From positions 15,994,935-16,058,934 of the forward strand of contig JAQFVV010012402.1 of assembly GCA_028023455.1 (NCBI GenBank): DNA of 64,000 nucleotides, in the 5' to 3' direction. The position numbers were made by a program, and so were the translations under genes. This DNA comes from Epiperipatus broadwayi (Eukaryota > Onychophora > Udeonychophora > Euonychophora > Peripatidae). Below are positions 47,822 through 61,604 of this stretch, one piece after another (positions within the stretch are counted from its first letter, which is position 1; each line of letters starts with the position of its first letter). The notes beneath the pieces were generated by a model. The model was not told the DNA's origin. It ran no database searches and saw nothing but the letters and a program-made list of their open reading frames with translations.

Positions 47822-48120
47822 AAAACTCCAGATCTATTATGTTTTTTTTTTTATATTTAACTATTTTCATCATCCAATATATGTATTGAATGACTTTAGA
47901 AAAAGTTAACTTTATTTAAATATTCCAAATACATTCAACTGTTAGTAATAGCACATCAAACAGATTAGTATATGCACAATGTTTCGAGAGGCATTAGTCT
48001 TCCCTCTTGGAATATTTAATAAAGTTAAATTTTTCTAAAGACATTAAATAGATATATTAGATGATGGAAATAGTTCAATATAAAAATACAAAACCTTCAG
48101 GAAAACTCCAGATTTATTAG
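47822..48120. mobile_element. Hairpin element with a target duplication of about 19 bp
   Basis: Arms at about 47848-47932 and 48005-48095 pair at high identity (CTTTAGAAAAAGTTAACTTT with its near complement). Flanking direct repeats AAAACTCCAGATCTATTATG (47823-47842) and AAAACTCCAGATTTATTAG (48102-48120) differ by one substitution and one base of length. The loop holds a non-palindromic segment with TGTTTCGAGAGGCATTAGTC. It is unrelated in sequence to the 9334 family but has the same architecture. Confidence 0.7.
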
Positions 48121-50216
48121 TTTATTTCTTAGAGGTCTAATTTGCTAAAATCAACCTTCAAAGTGACTAAATTTTTAATTAATGATAATTATTTAGATGT
48201 GGATTTAATATCTTAATAATATTACAAAATAATTTATATATAAGTTTTTATTCTTCAAACTATAAGATCTAACATTTGAAGCACTGGAAATCTTTATTTT
48301 CAATTTTTTTAAAAGAGTAAATTTTTCTACTTTGAAGTAATATTATTTCCCCTATTCATATGTTCTTTTTATTTTCATTTTTTGATTATTATTTTCATCA
48401 TTTTTTGTCCCTCATTATACCTACTTTCATACAATTTTAAATGGTTAGGCAACTACATTCTCATTGATGATGAATTTAATAATTGTTTTATTTTTTCACA
48501 AAATATCTGAAATATTCTCACCTGATTCCAAAATTCTTTTTTTCTTCTGGATGTTTTCAGATTTTATTTTTATAAAATAATTACAAAATTAGTAATTGAA
48601 AATTAGTGTGCAAAAATTTTAATTATTATTTCTTATTCACAGTGTGAGCTGATTAAAAGTAGCTGATTCTCTATACTTTTACAAATTTCTTTAATATTTT
48701 CCCTGTCATCAGGAAATCTTACAAACTACTTGAAAACATTCTTGTGACTTATAGCTTAACTGCTGTATATAGTTTGAGCATTTTAAACTTTTCAGTATTA
48801 GTTTTGCCCAATTTAAAACAAAATTAAATATTAGTACATTGCATTTCATATTGTAACTCATAATCCATGCATGCTAGCACCTTAACATTTTTGTGACATA
48901 TAGCTCAACTATGTTAGTATGTAACATTTGCGTTGATTTAGAGCTGTTACTGCGGGTATTTTGGAGGAAGAATCGGTTGCCTTTTTACTGGAATACTGTT
49001 TGATCTAGAAAAAAGCTAGCCTTCAAAAAATAGTGCAATTATTTAAAAAAATGTTACTGTGTAGTGTAATATGGAGTAGAAAAAAAATAAGATTCATTAG
49101 CAGCATTATGTAAATTATATCAAAATATTTATCTTATGTTCTAAGTTTTAATCATTGTAGATTACTTCAAATTATATGTTATGTGTGATGACAAATATAC
49201 AATTGATTAAAAATCATTGTAGATGGTTTGAAATTATATGTTATATTTGATGGCAAATTTACAGCTAATTTTAAAAAAAACTTGTATTTTTTCAAAAAAT
49301 TCTATGCAATTTCACTAAATTTTTATTAACTAATTCAAAGAAATACTTTGTGAAAGGAATATATTAACCCCTTTTTTTATATGTTTAAATTTGAATTTGA
49401 TATTACTTTAAAAAATGCATATATCCCATTTTAATTTAATAATTTGAAGTGATTTATCATTTGTGCTTAAATTCTTTATATTTTGAATAGAAGAGTGGCT
49501 TGAGGTACTAGCCATAATGGAAATTTAATATAATTTAATTCCAAATAGTAAAATAATAAATTACTGCTCCTAATACAGATGTTGAACATAATTTAGTTTA
49601 GTTGTATAATATTTTGTTTGATAAATAACTAAAAGAATGCAGATTCATTTTGAAATTTTTTAGTTTTTACCGGTACATTCATTATTTCAGCTAAAGTATA
49701 TCACATTTGCCCCGGAGCGCAGAAAAACAGACCACTCCTTTTTATTATGCATGCATTTTGCTAACAATCTTTACTTGTCTGATGAAGTAGAATTATCAAA
49801 TAACAGAAACTCCATGATCCCTGATGACAGCTAGATTTTTTTTTTATTGTGCCAACCTCTTGAAAGTGCATTATATTTTCAATTTATTTTATTTTATCGA
49901 TACTTTTTCTATAAAATATAGATACATATTTAATTTTTAATATGAGTTTTATAAATTAAATTTTATTTAAAGAAATAATAAAACGAATAGGCGAACTTAT
50001 TATACAAGAAAATTTATAATAAGCTTCATGTCTCATTCTCCCAAAATATTATTTTAATACATAAATCATCCTAGTGAACATTTCCCATAAATTAATATAT
50101 ATATATTCTTTCACATAATGAACATATTAAACATTTATTCACATAAGGAAATGATAATGCAAATAAACATATGTTATGAATTATGAAAGAAATATCGAAA
50201 AAATTATAAAATTAAA
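48121..50216. other. Gene-free AT-rich DNA
   Basis: A short direct repeat (ATCATTGTAGAT followed by AAATTATATGTTAT) occurs at about 49152 and 49214. Nothing else recognised. Confidence 0.4.
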
Positions 50217-50759
50217 CCACTAAATATCACATGATTACCATTCTTTATGCTTACACAAGCTATTTACATAGATGCTAAACTCTACCTACAGTAGCACTAC
50301 TTAGTGCAAGCCAAAGTAATCAATGGATTAAAAAAGGTTTATGCATAAAATCTCTATTTAGTATCTACTCATCAAATATCTTAGACTAGATTCTAGCTTG
50401 TGGCTTTCAACAGTGAGGAGTTTTGGATCTGAGAGCACTGCACCTAAATCTATATGACTATACAACCTAATAAGCTTGAATTGATAACTATTTTTGATTT
50501 TATTTTGCACTCAAAGCCTTATAGTTGCTAATAATGTAAAAGATGGCTGATGGATAGTTGCATTAAATCTTAAGATCTGGGTACAATGCTCTAAGATACA
50601 AGTCTCCTCACTCATGAAAGTCACAAGCTAGAAACTAGTCTGGGGCTATAGAATGAGTAGGCACTAGATAGGGATTTTATGCACAAACTTTCTTGCATCC
50701 ATTGACTACTCTGGCTTGCACTGAATGGTGCTACTGTAGGGAAAGTTTAGCCTCTGTGT
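50217..50759. mobile_element. Fold-back element copy 4, longest and most diverged
   Basis: The same family as 9334 and 36355. The left segment starts CCACTAAATATCACATGATT; the left arm runs from about 50280 to 50450 and the right arm from about 50575 to 50759. Between them is a loop of about 130 bases (50451-50574) that matches, in inverse orientation, the middle of copy 1 (ATATGACTATA, TGCATTA.ATC.TAAGATCT). The flanks TTATAAAATTAA and TCATAAAATAAG may be a worn target duplication. Confidence 0.8.
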
Positions 50760-51790
50760 AAAGATCATAAAATAAGAATAAAAAAAACAAATTGTTTTAT
50801 TTAAAAAATATTAAGCTTTAATGCTATACTTTTGATATTCCAATAAAAGCAGTCTCTTGACATAGAAATACTGATTCAGTTCTTTTAATACATGAAATCA
50901 AATTAAATAATAAATTTTGCCCTGTGCATATTAGCATAGTGATAAAGTGAACAACCTAACAACTAAAGCTCGTTGAATTGAATCACTACTGTTGTCAAAC
51001 AGCATATGACCTCTCAAGCTATTTCAATCATCATTAGATTATTTATTTCTTAGACTTAAAATTTGATTTTCTAATTAATAGGTGGAAAATTATGGATACT
51101 TTTGAATAAATTGTCTTCTAAAAGGTGTGAAGTTTTATTATAAAAAAGAATATCATATGAATATTCTCTATCAATTTATTATATTTCTATACTACTTTAA
51201 CACAGTCATTGTTTTTTCTGTTTGTGTAAATAACTGAAGAATATTAAATATGCAAACTGACTTCACCTTTAAAAAAAAATCGTTTTGCTGTTTGAATGCT
51301 GTTTCAGTTCAATTGGAATTTACGCAAAAATGGAAATGAAAGATTTCTACTTAAATCTGAGTTATGGTAAGTTTTCAATTGACAAATTATACAGAATAAA
51401 CAATTCTGATTTAAAAAGATTTCCTTGGGACTTATTAATATATTAAATTTTCTATTGAGATAGCAAAAAAATATCAATTTAATGATATCCGAATTTACTA
51501 TCACTTTACCAAATTATTCTGATTAGAGAAATGTAACCAAAATTTGAGCTATTCTAAAACAAATAATGATTGATTGAACTTTCATATTCTATTCAAAATC
51601 AATTATTATTATTCTATTCTGAAGAATATATTTCACAAAATATAATCAAATTAATCAGATTATATTTCAAATTAATAAAAAGTCCAAGAATAAAGAAGGT
51701 GAACAAAGTTCCATCTAATATCAAAACTTGCAGTAATATAACAAATGCTAAAAACATAAAATATTACCAAATGAATGTCATACAAACAGA
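50760..51790. other. Gene-free AT-rich DNA
   Basis: No gene or repeat recognised up to the start of the TATC-rich zone. Confidence 0.4.
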
Positions 51791-52690
<900 letters not shown>

Positions 52691-53216
52691 TTATATTTTA
52701 TCATGAAAAATGAAATCAGTTAATAGATTTTTTCACAAATCTAGGAATGGATAAAATATTATAAAAATTGTAAACGATTTGATATCCCTTCAATTCTTTT
52801 ATATTATTTACATTATGGTCGCTTATTTAATGAGAACATGCTGATAATAATAACTTTGTACTAGATTTTTACAAAGAAGAGGCTACAAATTTTAATTCTG
52901 TGCAGATATAAAATTTATCAAATCATCATAATCAATAAAAATAAATTTATTCTTTAACTTCCCGTCTTGTTTTCATTGTACCTATAGCTTCTAGTTCTAT
53001 ATAGAGAATCATCATACGAATAATAAAGCATTCTGATACACTCATGTATTATCATGTAAACTGAATCAAATACCATAATTGATTTATTTCAATATTTTGA
53101 ATATTAGCTAAGAAGAGGTTTTATTCAGTATATATATGTACGCATTGGCTGAGCATGCTTTCAGCCATTGAAGCCCCAGTTATAGCTATGAATCTGGCTT
53201 CAAGACAAAAGTGTGC
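52691..53216. other. Gene-free DNA
   Basis: Nothing recognised. About 53138-53205 (CGCATTGGCTGAGCATGCTT) is slightly GC-richer. Confidence 0.35.
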
Positions 53217-53627
53217 TTAATCATTACCTACAAACACGCACACGCACACACATATATATATATATGAATAAAAATTCTTACATTCAAAATGTTGAAATAA
53301 ATCAATTATAATTAGCATAAGGATAGGAAAAATATTTGAATACTCAACGTAAATGAATAGATTATGTATTGATTGGCCATATATCAACAGTGATGTCTCT
53401 AGTTTTTTGACTGCTTTTGAAATTAGCTCAAGCATTTGTAACTTTTTTTCAAGTCTATTTTTTATTATAAAGATTAAAGTGTGATACAATTGTTTCCACA
53501 CGACTCTTTTCTTGTTATAAATTTCTTGAAATTTATAGGCCATTAAAGAGTTTTCATATTTCTGGCAATGATTTGAATTATAATTCTTTAGTGTATTATT
53601 TTCACTTGTTACTTTAATCATAATCAA
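53217..53627 (-). other. 136-codon open frame of unknown nature
   Basis: An ATG-started frame with a hydrophilic, lysine-rich first half and a hydrophobic second half (LFIYVEYSNIFPILMLIIID) that ends inside a CA/TA microsatellite at 53229-53266. It matches no family I know and has no convincing splice sites. Its length is unusual for this AT-rich background but can occur by chance. I would not call it a gene without a transcript. Confidence 0.2.
53229..53266. repeat. (CA)n(TA)n microsatellite
   Basis: Alternating CA/CG units followed by TA units. Confidence 0.9.
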
Positions 53628-53638
53628 TCTATTGACAT

Positions 53639-56159
53639 TTTTTCTGTAAATCTACTCATGTTTGAAACTTACTTGTGATTTCATGAATCCTCTGGAAAAA
53701 AAAGCTTATTTTTCCCTTTTCAATGTTTTTTACAAATATTATAACATTGTTCATTTTCTTATCTGGATAATCTTTAAAAATTCCTATATATTTCAAGTTT
53801 TTATCTTTTTTAATTTTCAATTCTTCTCTTTTTGTCAATTACCACTGTATATTCTATCATCCTTTTTTTTATAGGTTGTTTTATTTTGCTCATGATTTTT
53901 GTCATATTTTTCTTTCCATTTCCACACTTAGTTCATATGATTTAGTGCATCTAACATATGAAATCTCAAATTGATTTTCAATGTTATTCTTAAAACAATA
54001 GGATATATGTTGGATAAAAATGTAATTTTGTTTTAATCTTAGTCAAAGTTAATATCTGAATAATTCATGTCCTATATAGCTTAGTACAATGGTAAAAATA
54101 GTAAATTAAGAGCTAAAGAGTCCTCAATTGAACTTCATCTTTATTACTTTCATTTTTCAAAGTCATATGAAAATATCTAAGTATCTGATACTGTTTTATT
54201 TATTCATAATCTATTCCATAATTTATTTTTGATCGTTTTTACTACTAAAATATAAGTCGTTCATGATGGGATGCTAAAAATAGAATTAAGTTAGTTCCTG
54301 AGTATTTCATTCACTGAATGCCCAAAATAAAATCTATACTTTAGCTAATTGAAAAATATATGGCAGATCATTAAATTCACAATGGTTAATTAATAATTTT
54401 TGTGCTTCCACTCTGCTTTCAGGTACATGTTAACCGATAATAATACTTCCTATCTATTAATTTCCAATTTAAGCTTTACACTTATTAATAATTAAAATTA
54501 TTGAAAGCATATTTTACCTGCAAGTTTTTTACTTTCTGTCTGTTCTTAGTCTAAAACTTTTTCATTTTTTTTCCAGTCTGGGTACAGGCTAGGTAAATAA
54601 CGTAATATTTTTAGATTACAGTTTTAGAATTTTTCTTTTAAGTATTTGCCCTTAACCAATTGTAGTTAGTAATCTAAGAGTAGTTGATAAATGAATATTT
54701 ATCAATTTTTAACTAGAGGGATTAAAATGTCAGATAAATATAAGTTGATCATATGAGTGTTAGTCACAATATACCTCTGCGGTCCTATTAATAGAGAAAT
54801 ATAATATTCCTATAGGTGCTGGATTCATCATTACCACTATCTTAATTAAAATATCATTTTAATAAAAAATTTCTAAAAAAGAGACAATTTTTTTATATAA
54901 TCTAAAATTTTACTTATTACCCACACCAACTACTTAAATAATCAGCATCTTTAAAGAAACTTGAATCTCCAAGACAGTTAAATGAAAAAACAATATATTA
55001 TTCTCATGTTTCTGTTCATCCTTCCAATATTTTAGTCATGTAGGCACATGTACACATACATATAGAAACTTTAAATTAAACATATCCTTCCCCAGGTGAA
55101 TTTTATGATTAAAAAAATGGAAAATAATTTTAAAATATGGTTTACAATATGGAAGTCTTCAATGTACAGATGTTTTTCAAAGTTTATATATATCAACATT
55201 AACTAAAAAATTATCAATAAGATAATTATATAAGCCATAGTTTTAGAAACCCCTATCACTTCATCAGTTGTGTTATGCTAAAACTTCGTTTTTCAATTAA
55301 CAATCCAAAGTGCTAAGCATGTTACTCTTACACAATATTTAAAGCAATTCCTAATAATCTATCCAAGTATATAATAAAGTGTTCTGATCATGAAAAAATA
55401 TACTTCAATTTTAACACTTAATATTAGTTTAAATACAAGTATATGATTATAAAACACATACAAGCTATAATAAAGTGACATATATAGATCTGGAAGAGTT
55501 TCTTATTAAGAAAAGAGATCTTCGTTTCCTTGATGAGATCTTAAAAAAATAAGCAGGACAAATATGTTTGTTTACATGATAAACAACAATGGACTGCTTA
55601 TCAACATATTCTAGCCAATAATAATTTACTGAGTATTATTTCTAATTTTAAAACTAAAAAAAACACTTCAGACTTACTTCTCATTCACTTGTATAAGCAC
55701 ACAGGGCTATTTTATAATTACATAGTGTAAAACAGACAAAAATAATTTATGGCTTTTATATCTCATAAATGGTAAAGTTATCAGCCAAAGCAATCCAAAA
55801 TAGAAAGTGTTAAGAATTATCTGGTTATAAATGTAGATTATTATTCTATAATATACTTGCATTATGGTAACTACAACTTCAGATTGATTTCATGTTAAGG
55901 TAGATTGTATGAATTGAAAGAGTAGTCTAATATTAAATGAGATATTGTTATTCTTTATGAACTAAAAGAATACAAATTAATTTGAAAAGTGAATATTTAA
56001 TATAAAGACACAAATCTTAAAAGGTTATTGAATGGAATCTATTATAAATAAAAAGTGGAAATATATTGTGAAAATTTAGAGTATATAAGAAAGAATGGAA
56101 AAGATTGGTTTTTCAGTTTAATACTTATAATTTGAGTTCAAAACTGCCTAACACTATAC
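53639..56159. other. Gene-free AT-rich DNA
   Basis: No gene or transposon recognised. The two opposed 60-70 codon frames at 53656-53874 are low complexity. Confidence 0.4.
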
Positions 56160-56277
56160 TAGTAATAAATAAAATACAAAAACCATAAAGCAATACAATA
56201 CTAGATAAAAATCCAAATTTTACCAAAATTGGACTTTTATCTAGTATTGTATTATTTTATGGTTTTTGTATTTTATA
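56160..56277. repeat. Hairpin, arms of about 52 bp
   Basis: From ATAAAATACAAAAACCATAA to AAAATCCAA pairs with TTGGACTTTTATCTAGTATT onward with about three mismatches; the loop is about 12 bases. No coding capacity. Confidence 0.85.
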
Positions 56278-57300
56278 ATTTGAGTGTATATAATTTGACA
56301 CATTTTTGTTTAGGTGTATAGAATACTTGGCACTAATTTGGGGTATGTTCTCCACCATTTTGGTTTTGAGGGAAATCCTAAAACCACCATCGACACAATC
56401 AAATGCTAAATAAAGTCAGATAACACTGGTCATTACTGGGTTAGTGTTCCAATTATTTTGTCTATTACAATTAAAACATCATAATTTTAGTCAAAAATTA
56501 CAATGTAAACACATAAATTTAATAAAACTAAACTCAATCAAAAAAATCAAATACCTCTAGAAATCAAAATATCAAATATTAATATTTAATAAATGACCAA
56601 CTTTCCCCTTTGTCAGTATAATATTTAACCAAAAGATCAAACAAATTACTACTGCAATCAAATATGTAAAAACAATATTTTGCAAAGTATTGTTACTAAA
56701 CTACCACAAAAATGTTAGTAAAGTCACATGACCAAAACAAAAATGAAATACCTCTAGAAATCAAAATATCGAACATTTCTAAATTGAAAATGATCAGAAA
56801 AAATAAAACAGTGTAGGAAATATTTGCTGTAGTAAGTTTAGTGTGGGGGAGGGGGATGTAAAATAATACAGACTTGTAAAATTTACTGAAAAGGAAAAAC
56901 TGTACTTTTTAAATTAGTTTTGAGAAAAGCTGAAAGCAGAAACATATATAAAAATTTCCAAGCAAAGAGGCACAGAATTAGATTACATTTTGATTACCAG
57001 AAAACGAGTATATATCAAGAGTGTAATGAATTTAACAGTCAACATGCTTGATCATTAATAAATGATATATAAGCTATATGATAATGCAGAACTAGAGACA
57101 CAAAAGCTATTACAAACAATAGGGTCAATACTTGATATTTATAATTTTTTAAAATACTCTAATGAATTTAAATTAGAACTTATTGTTTCAAATATTAAAA
57201 ATTTGAAAATGGTTCAAAGTGGAAAGAAATCAATAAGAAGATAATTGTTATTTTAGTAAGAATAGCTACTAAAATAACAAACAAAAAGCAAAAATTCAGC
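56278..57300. other. Gene-free DNA
   Basis: A segment AAATACCTCTAGAAATCAAA is repeated at about 56548 and 56747, with related flanks, which suggests a duplication of about 200 bases. The 60-codon + frame at 57062-57244 precedes the LINE relic and could be part of it. Confidence 0.35.
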
Positions 57301-58500
57301 AATTTTTGACATGACAAGGCAAAATAAGAAAAAAAAAATATTATTAAAAGAATCCATTTAGAAAAACTGAAATATTTGAAATTCTTTAAGATAATAAGAA
57401 AAAGAAATAAAATGATGCAAATAATATAACTATGAAAAATAGCAGAAAAAAATAGTAGAATAAAAAAAAGTCATTACTACTAAAGCATAAAATAATATCA
57501 AGAATGTAATGGAAGTTATTTCAGTAACAAGAAGAAAAGATGATACTATTACTAAAAAAAGAAAAAAAGAAATGACATCCAAGTGAATGAAAAAATTCTA
57601 TAAAAGCTGCATAGTAGTGTAGAATACAAAAATAAAGTAGTCTTTGTCACTGCTATTACAAATATTGCTCAAATGCCAAATATACTAAATAAAAAATGAG
57701 GTGTGCAATAAAACATGAAAAGTGGAAGAAGTCCTAAAATAATGAAAACATTAGAGAAATTGTTGGCAAAACCATATACCAAATGTCTAAATGATAACAA
57801 TAGATCATATGGTTGGAAAAAAGGTAATAGTGATACTAATATATAAAAATGTTAAAAAAAGATATTAGAACATATATCAGTTCTACATAAAATATTAATT
57901 GAGATTATTGCAAATCATTTATATAAAACAATGGATTCAAGACAACAAAAAGAACAAACAAGATTTAAAAGTGGTTATAGTGTAATAGATTATGCTCACA
58001 TAATAAGATAAGTTATATATAAAAAACAATGAGCACATGTTGCCATTTTACATTGGATGTATTCATTATAAAAAAAAGTACCTGTGACCTTATAAACATT
58101 TTCAAATATTGATGCAGGATATGGTCAAATCCCAAAAAAAATTGATCAAAGAGATAAAAATGATGAGTCTGTGTGGTGCTAAACTAAGAAAGTAAAAATT
58201 AATGGATATTCCTTTACTCATCTAAATTTTTTTAAATGATGTTATTTTTACAAATATTATTTCAGATATTCAAAAAACGATACAAAAGCTATCAGAAGAA
58301 AGTAGGACTAAACATAAATACCAAAAAAGATGAAAATTATATTAACTGATTTTTCAAAAAATAAAAAAATAAAGAGTGGACATAAATAATTTAAAAAAGT
58401 AAACAATTGTAAATATATTTGATAAATTGATACATATGGAAAGATAATAGATGAAAGTAATAAAATTATGCTGAATAGTATAGAAAGATGTATGTTGGAA
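57301..58500 (+). pseudogene. Decayed RTE-like LINE reverse transcriptase
   Basis: RT motifs can be followed on the + strand through several frames. At about 57717-57840, MKSGRSPKIM.TLEKLLAK and SYGWKKGNSDTN correspond to MKNGKAPG... and W....I.KKGD..D. At about 57875-58010, LHKILIEIIANHLYKTMDSR followed by QQKEQTRFKSGYSVIDYAHI is a good match to L.KI...RL...LD..Q..EQAGFR.G.ST.DHI. At about 58255-58320, DIQKTIQKLSEESRTK fits the region after the catalytic box (.....L.EES...GLK.N..KTK). The YADD and DxxxAFD motifs are lost. The sense strand is A-rich. Confidence 0.65.
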
Positions 58501-61473
58501 TTTAAAGGAAGGATCAAAAATGAAATACATGGATGAGAAAACAGATATCACCAAAGCATTGAAAAAAATAAGACTGAAATGCAGTCAGATAAACATAGAT
58601 TTCTCAGATGTCAATATAAACCCTTGTGCCATGACAGACGGGTTTTTAGCTCTTGGACACTTCACACTAGAGTTAATTATGTATTGCATTGAGATTGAGA
58701 AGTAACAAACAGCGTGAGTTAATAAATGTATTGTTTGAGTTAATATTATAAAAATACATAGATATACATACACACACACACACACATATATTGTATATAT
58801 TAAAAATACCACTTTCGTGAAAAAGCAAAACTAAAATCTTTTTAATTTTATTTTTTAAAAAATTTCATTTAATTGATTTGAATAAAGAAACATAAATAAA
58901 AATATTATTTTTTAAATAACCAATCAAATTAAAATAAATAATTTTAATCTTTGATTTGAAAATACTTAATTAGATTATAAATTAAAATTACAATTTTTTA
59001 ATTTTTTTTAATTAAAATATTGAATTTATTGCATTTTTTTAAAAAAATATATATATAACTTTTTATTGTCAAATAAACAAATTTAAAATAATTTATAAAT
59101 AGGATTACAGAAATACATCAATCCATCATCCATTTATTTACTAGTTTACCTGTTTGTATTTATAGCTGCTATTTATTCAATTATATAAAATTATATTTAT
59201 ATTAACATCGTTTTATTATATGCATTGCTTGTTTGTTTATTATACACGTGTTTATATATATATGCTGATAATAATTATCTGTGCTTTTTTAAATGCTATA
59301 ATATATATGTTGAAACAGATTTTAATGGGCTATGGGTGTAACTGACATATACGGGTTTATTCATGTACATTCATAGTACTATTATTCCCAATATTTAGGC
59401 TAAGTCACATCAGCCATCAACTAGGTAATAAATGTTATTACAAAAACCATTATAAAGATGCTGTAAACATTGATGCAGAACACGATTAAAGAATCAGCCA
59501 ATAGAAAACAAGAATAGAAAAATTTAAAATATAAAAAATAATAAATAAGAACAACAATATAAAATTCAACAGTTATTCAAATTAATGAATATTTAAAAAA
59601 ATTTCAAAATGTAATGTAAATCTCAATGGTTTCTCTGTGTTTACTTTAGTGGAGAGTGTCATATCGGTGTAGGATTATGGTGTTTGAAAAGTCTATATTA
59701 TGATCAGTGTACATAGCATGAAGTAAAAGTGCTGATGATGATATGTTATACTCATTATCATTGGTGACCACTCCACTTACCATCATCAGTATTCTCACTC
59801 CATGTTATGGGTACTGGACATAACATAGATTTTTCAAGTATCAGATTATTCCCCAGATATGTCACTCCTCATAAAAGAAAGATGAGAGAAGCCATTGAGA
59901 TTTTTAAGAAGCTAAATTAAACATAATGTGGTATGTGAACTACCTTAAGTTCTGAATTTTTTTAAAAAAACTAATTCAAATAGCTGTTGATTTTTATTTT
60001 GTTGTACTTATCTGTTATCACTTCACCTCCACTTTTATATTTAAAATTTTTCTGTTCTTGTTTTCTATTGGCTGAAACTTTAATTATGTTATACATCAAT
60101 ATTTACAGCATCTCTATAACTGTTACCGTAATATTATTCATTACCAAATTAATGGCTGATATGATTCAGCCAAAACATTGGAAATAATAGTACTATGAAT
60201 CACACATGAATAAACCTATATAATATATCATTTATATCCATAACTCATTAATCAGAGAAGCAATTGTGATCATTATGAAGCCAGATTGTATCAACAAACA
60301 TGTTATGTGGAGAATTTTCTGTTCTTGTTTTCTATTGGCTGAACCTTTATAATTTTATGCATTATTTCCTATGGTACCTATACAACGGTCTTTTATAATA
60401 ACATTTATTATCCAGTTAAGATTATGAGTAACTTAAGTGAACCATTAGTCAAGTAGTACTAAGAATCTTACATGGGTAACCTAAATAATGTCATTTATAT
60501 CACATTATATATATGCATTTAATTTTAATTAATATAAATATTTGAATTTAAATAATACAAATACAATGTTTATTTTTTAAAAATGTTGCAATATTTTTAG
60601 TTTTACAGCTTTTGGTTTTTTCTTCAGTATTTTTTCCCCAAAATGCAAATTTAATGATTTATCCATGAAAGACTACAAACAATAACAATTAAATAATCCT
60701 CATTAATCGGCCATTGTCTTCTATTCTCTTATATAAATAATAAGCTATTCTGTGTGTTTTAGTGCAGTCAAAGAGTGACAGAGTCTGGATTTTAAGGTTT
60801 CATACTTCTGCTGCCCAAACTTTTTATAAACTCCTGTAAAGTCATGCATTTATTTACTTATTTAACAACAAACTAATTAAATTAAATGGAGTTTTATTTA
60901 GAACTACAGAACTAAGAAGAAAAGAGAATCAAATTGATTTTGGAAAGTGTAAAAGAAAAAAAAAATGTAGAAAGTATAAAATTATGGGATAGTTACTAAA
61001 TAAAATCAGTATCTACAGCAGAATTGAAGTGGAATAGAGTAAACCTAATAAAAATTTTGAGTTAGCAAATTAATAATGCTGTAAGAGGGGAATGTGGTTT
61101 TAAAAAAAAATTAAATGAAGAAATAAGAAAGAAAAGATTGCAATATTGTTAAATGCAGAGAGAAAATGATGTGTGGACATAAAAAAAAATAGTGAGTTCA
61201 TAATTAAAACCTCAAATAATAGAAAATTAGTTAAGTTAATCTACGTTTCAAGATAAATTGGATATCGAATAACAGATTTTGAATTGAATAGAATAACAAA
61301 AAGATTAAGCAAGAAGACTAGGTAGTATAACAACTGAAATGTTCATAAATGCAGAAGATACATAGAAGTTGGTTTTAAAAAGCCTTTAATATACCAGTAA
61401 CAATAACGTTCATATAAAATATTTATATACTGGTTAAGATTAGAACTTAGAATTTTTGGGAGATTCAGATGTG
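58501..61473. other. Gene-free DNA
   Basis: A CA microsatellite lies at about 58769-58788. At about 59990-60200 and 60300-60480 a segment with TTCTGTTCTTGTTTTCTATTG followed by GCTGAA is repeated, suggesting an old duplication. From about 60900 the + strand is A-rich, like the LINE relics, but no motif could be read. Confidence 0.35.
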
Positions 61474-61588
61474 TTTTTTTTTCCATATGTCATAGCATCC
61501 GCCGAAAGGCGAACCCACAAAAACCGTCTGCAACCAACTGCTTGCTTGCAAAGCTGCTGCGCTGACCTCTTGGCTAACAACGTTTGAC
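61474..61588 (-). mobile_element. tRNA-Gly-derived SINE, copy 3
   Basis: On the - strand from about 61585 to 61499 it reads ACGTTGTTAGCCAAGAGGTC, GCAGCAGCTTTGCAAGCAAG (an altered anticodon arm), then GGGTTCGCC (box B) and GGATGC. The tail TATGACATATGGAAAAAAAA matches the other copies. A direct repeat GATTCAGATGTGTTTT flanks it at 61462-61477 and 61589-61604. This is clear evidence of retroposition. Confidence 0.82.
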
Positions 61589-61604
61589 GATTCAGATGTG
61601 TTTT

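Noticed and set aside
53678-53710. 19-base micro-exon on the - strand (CCAG acceptor, GTAAGT donor)
   Set aside because: Both splice sites look good, but there is no coding context on either side; chance matches are expected in 64 kb.
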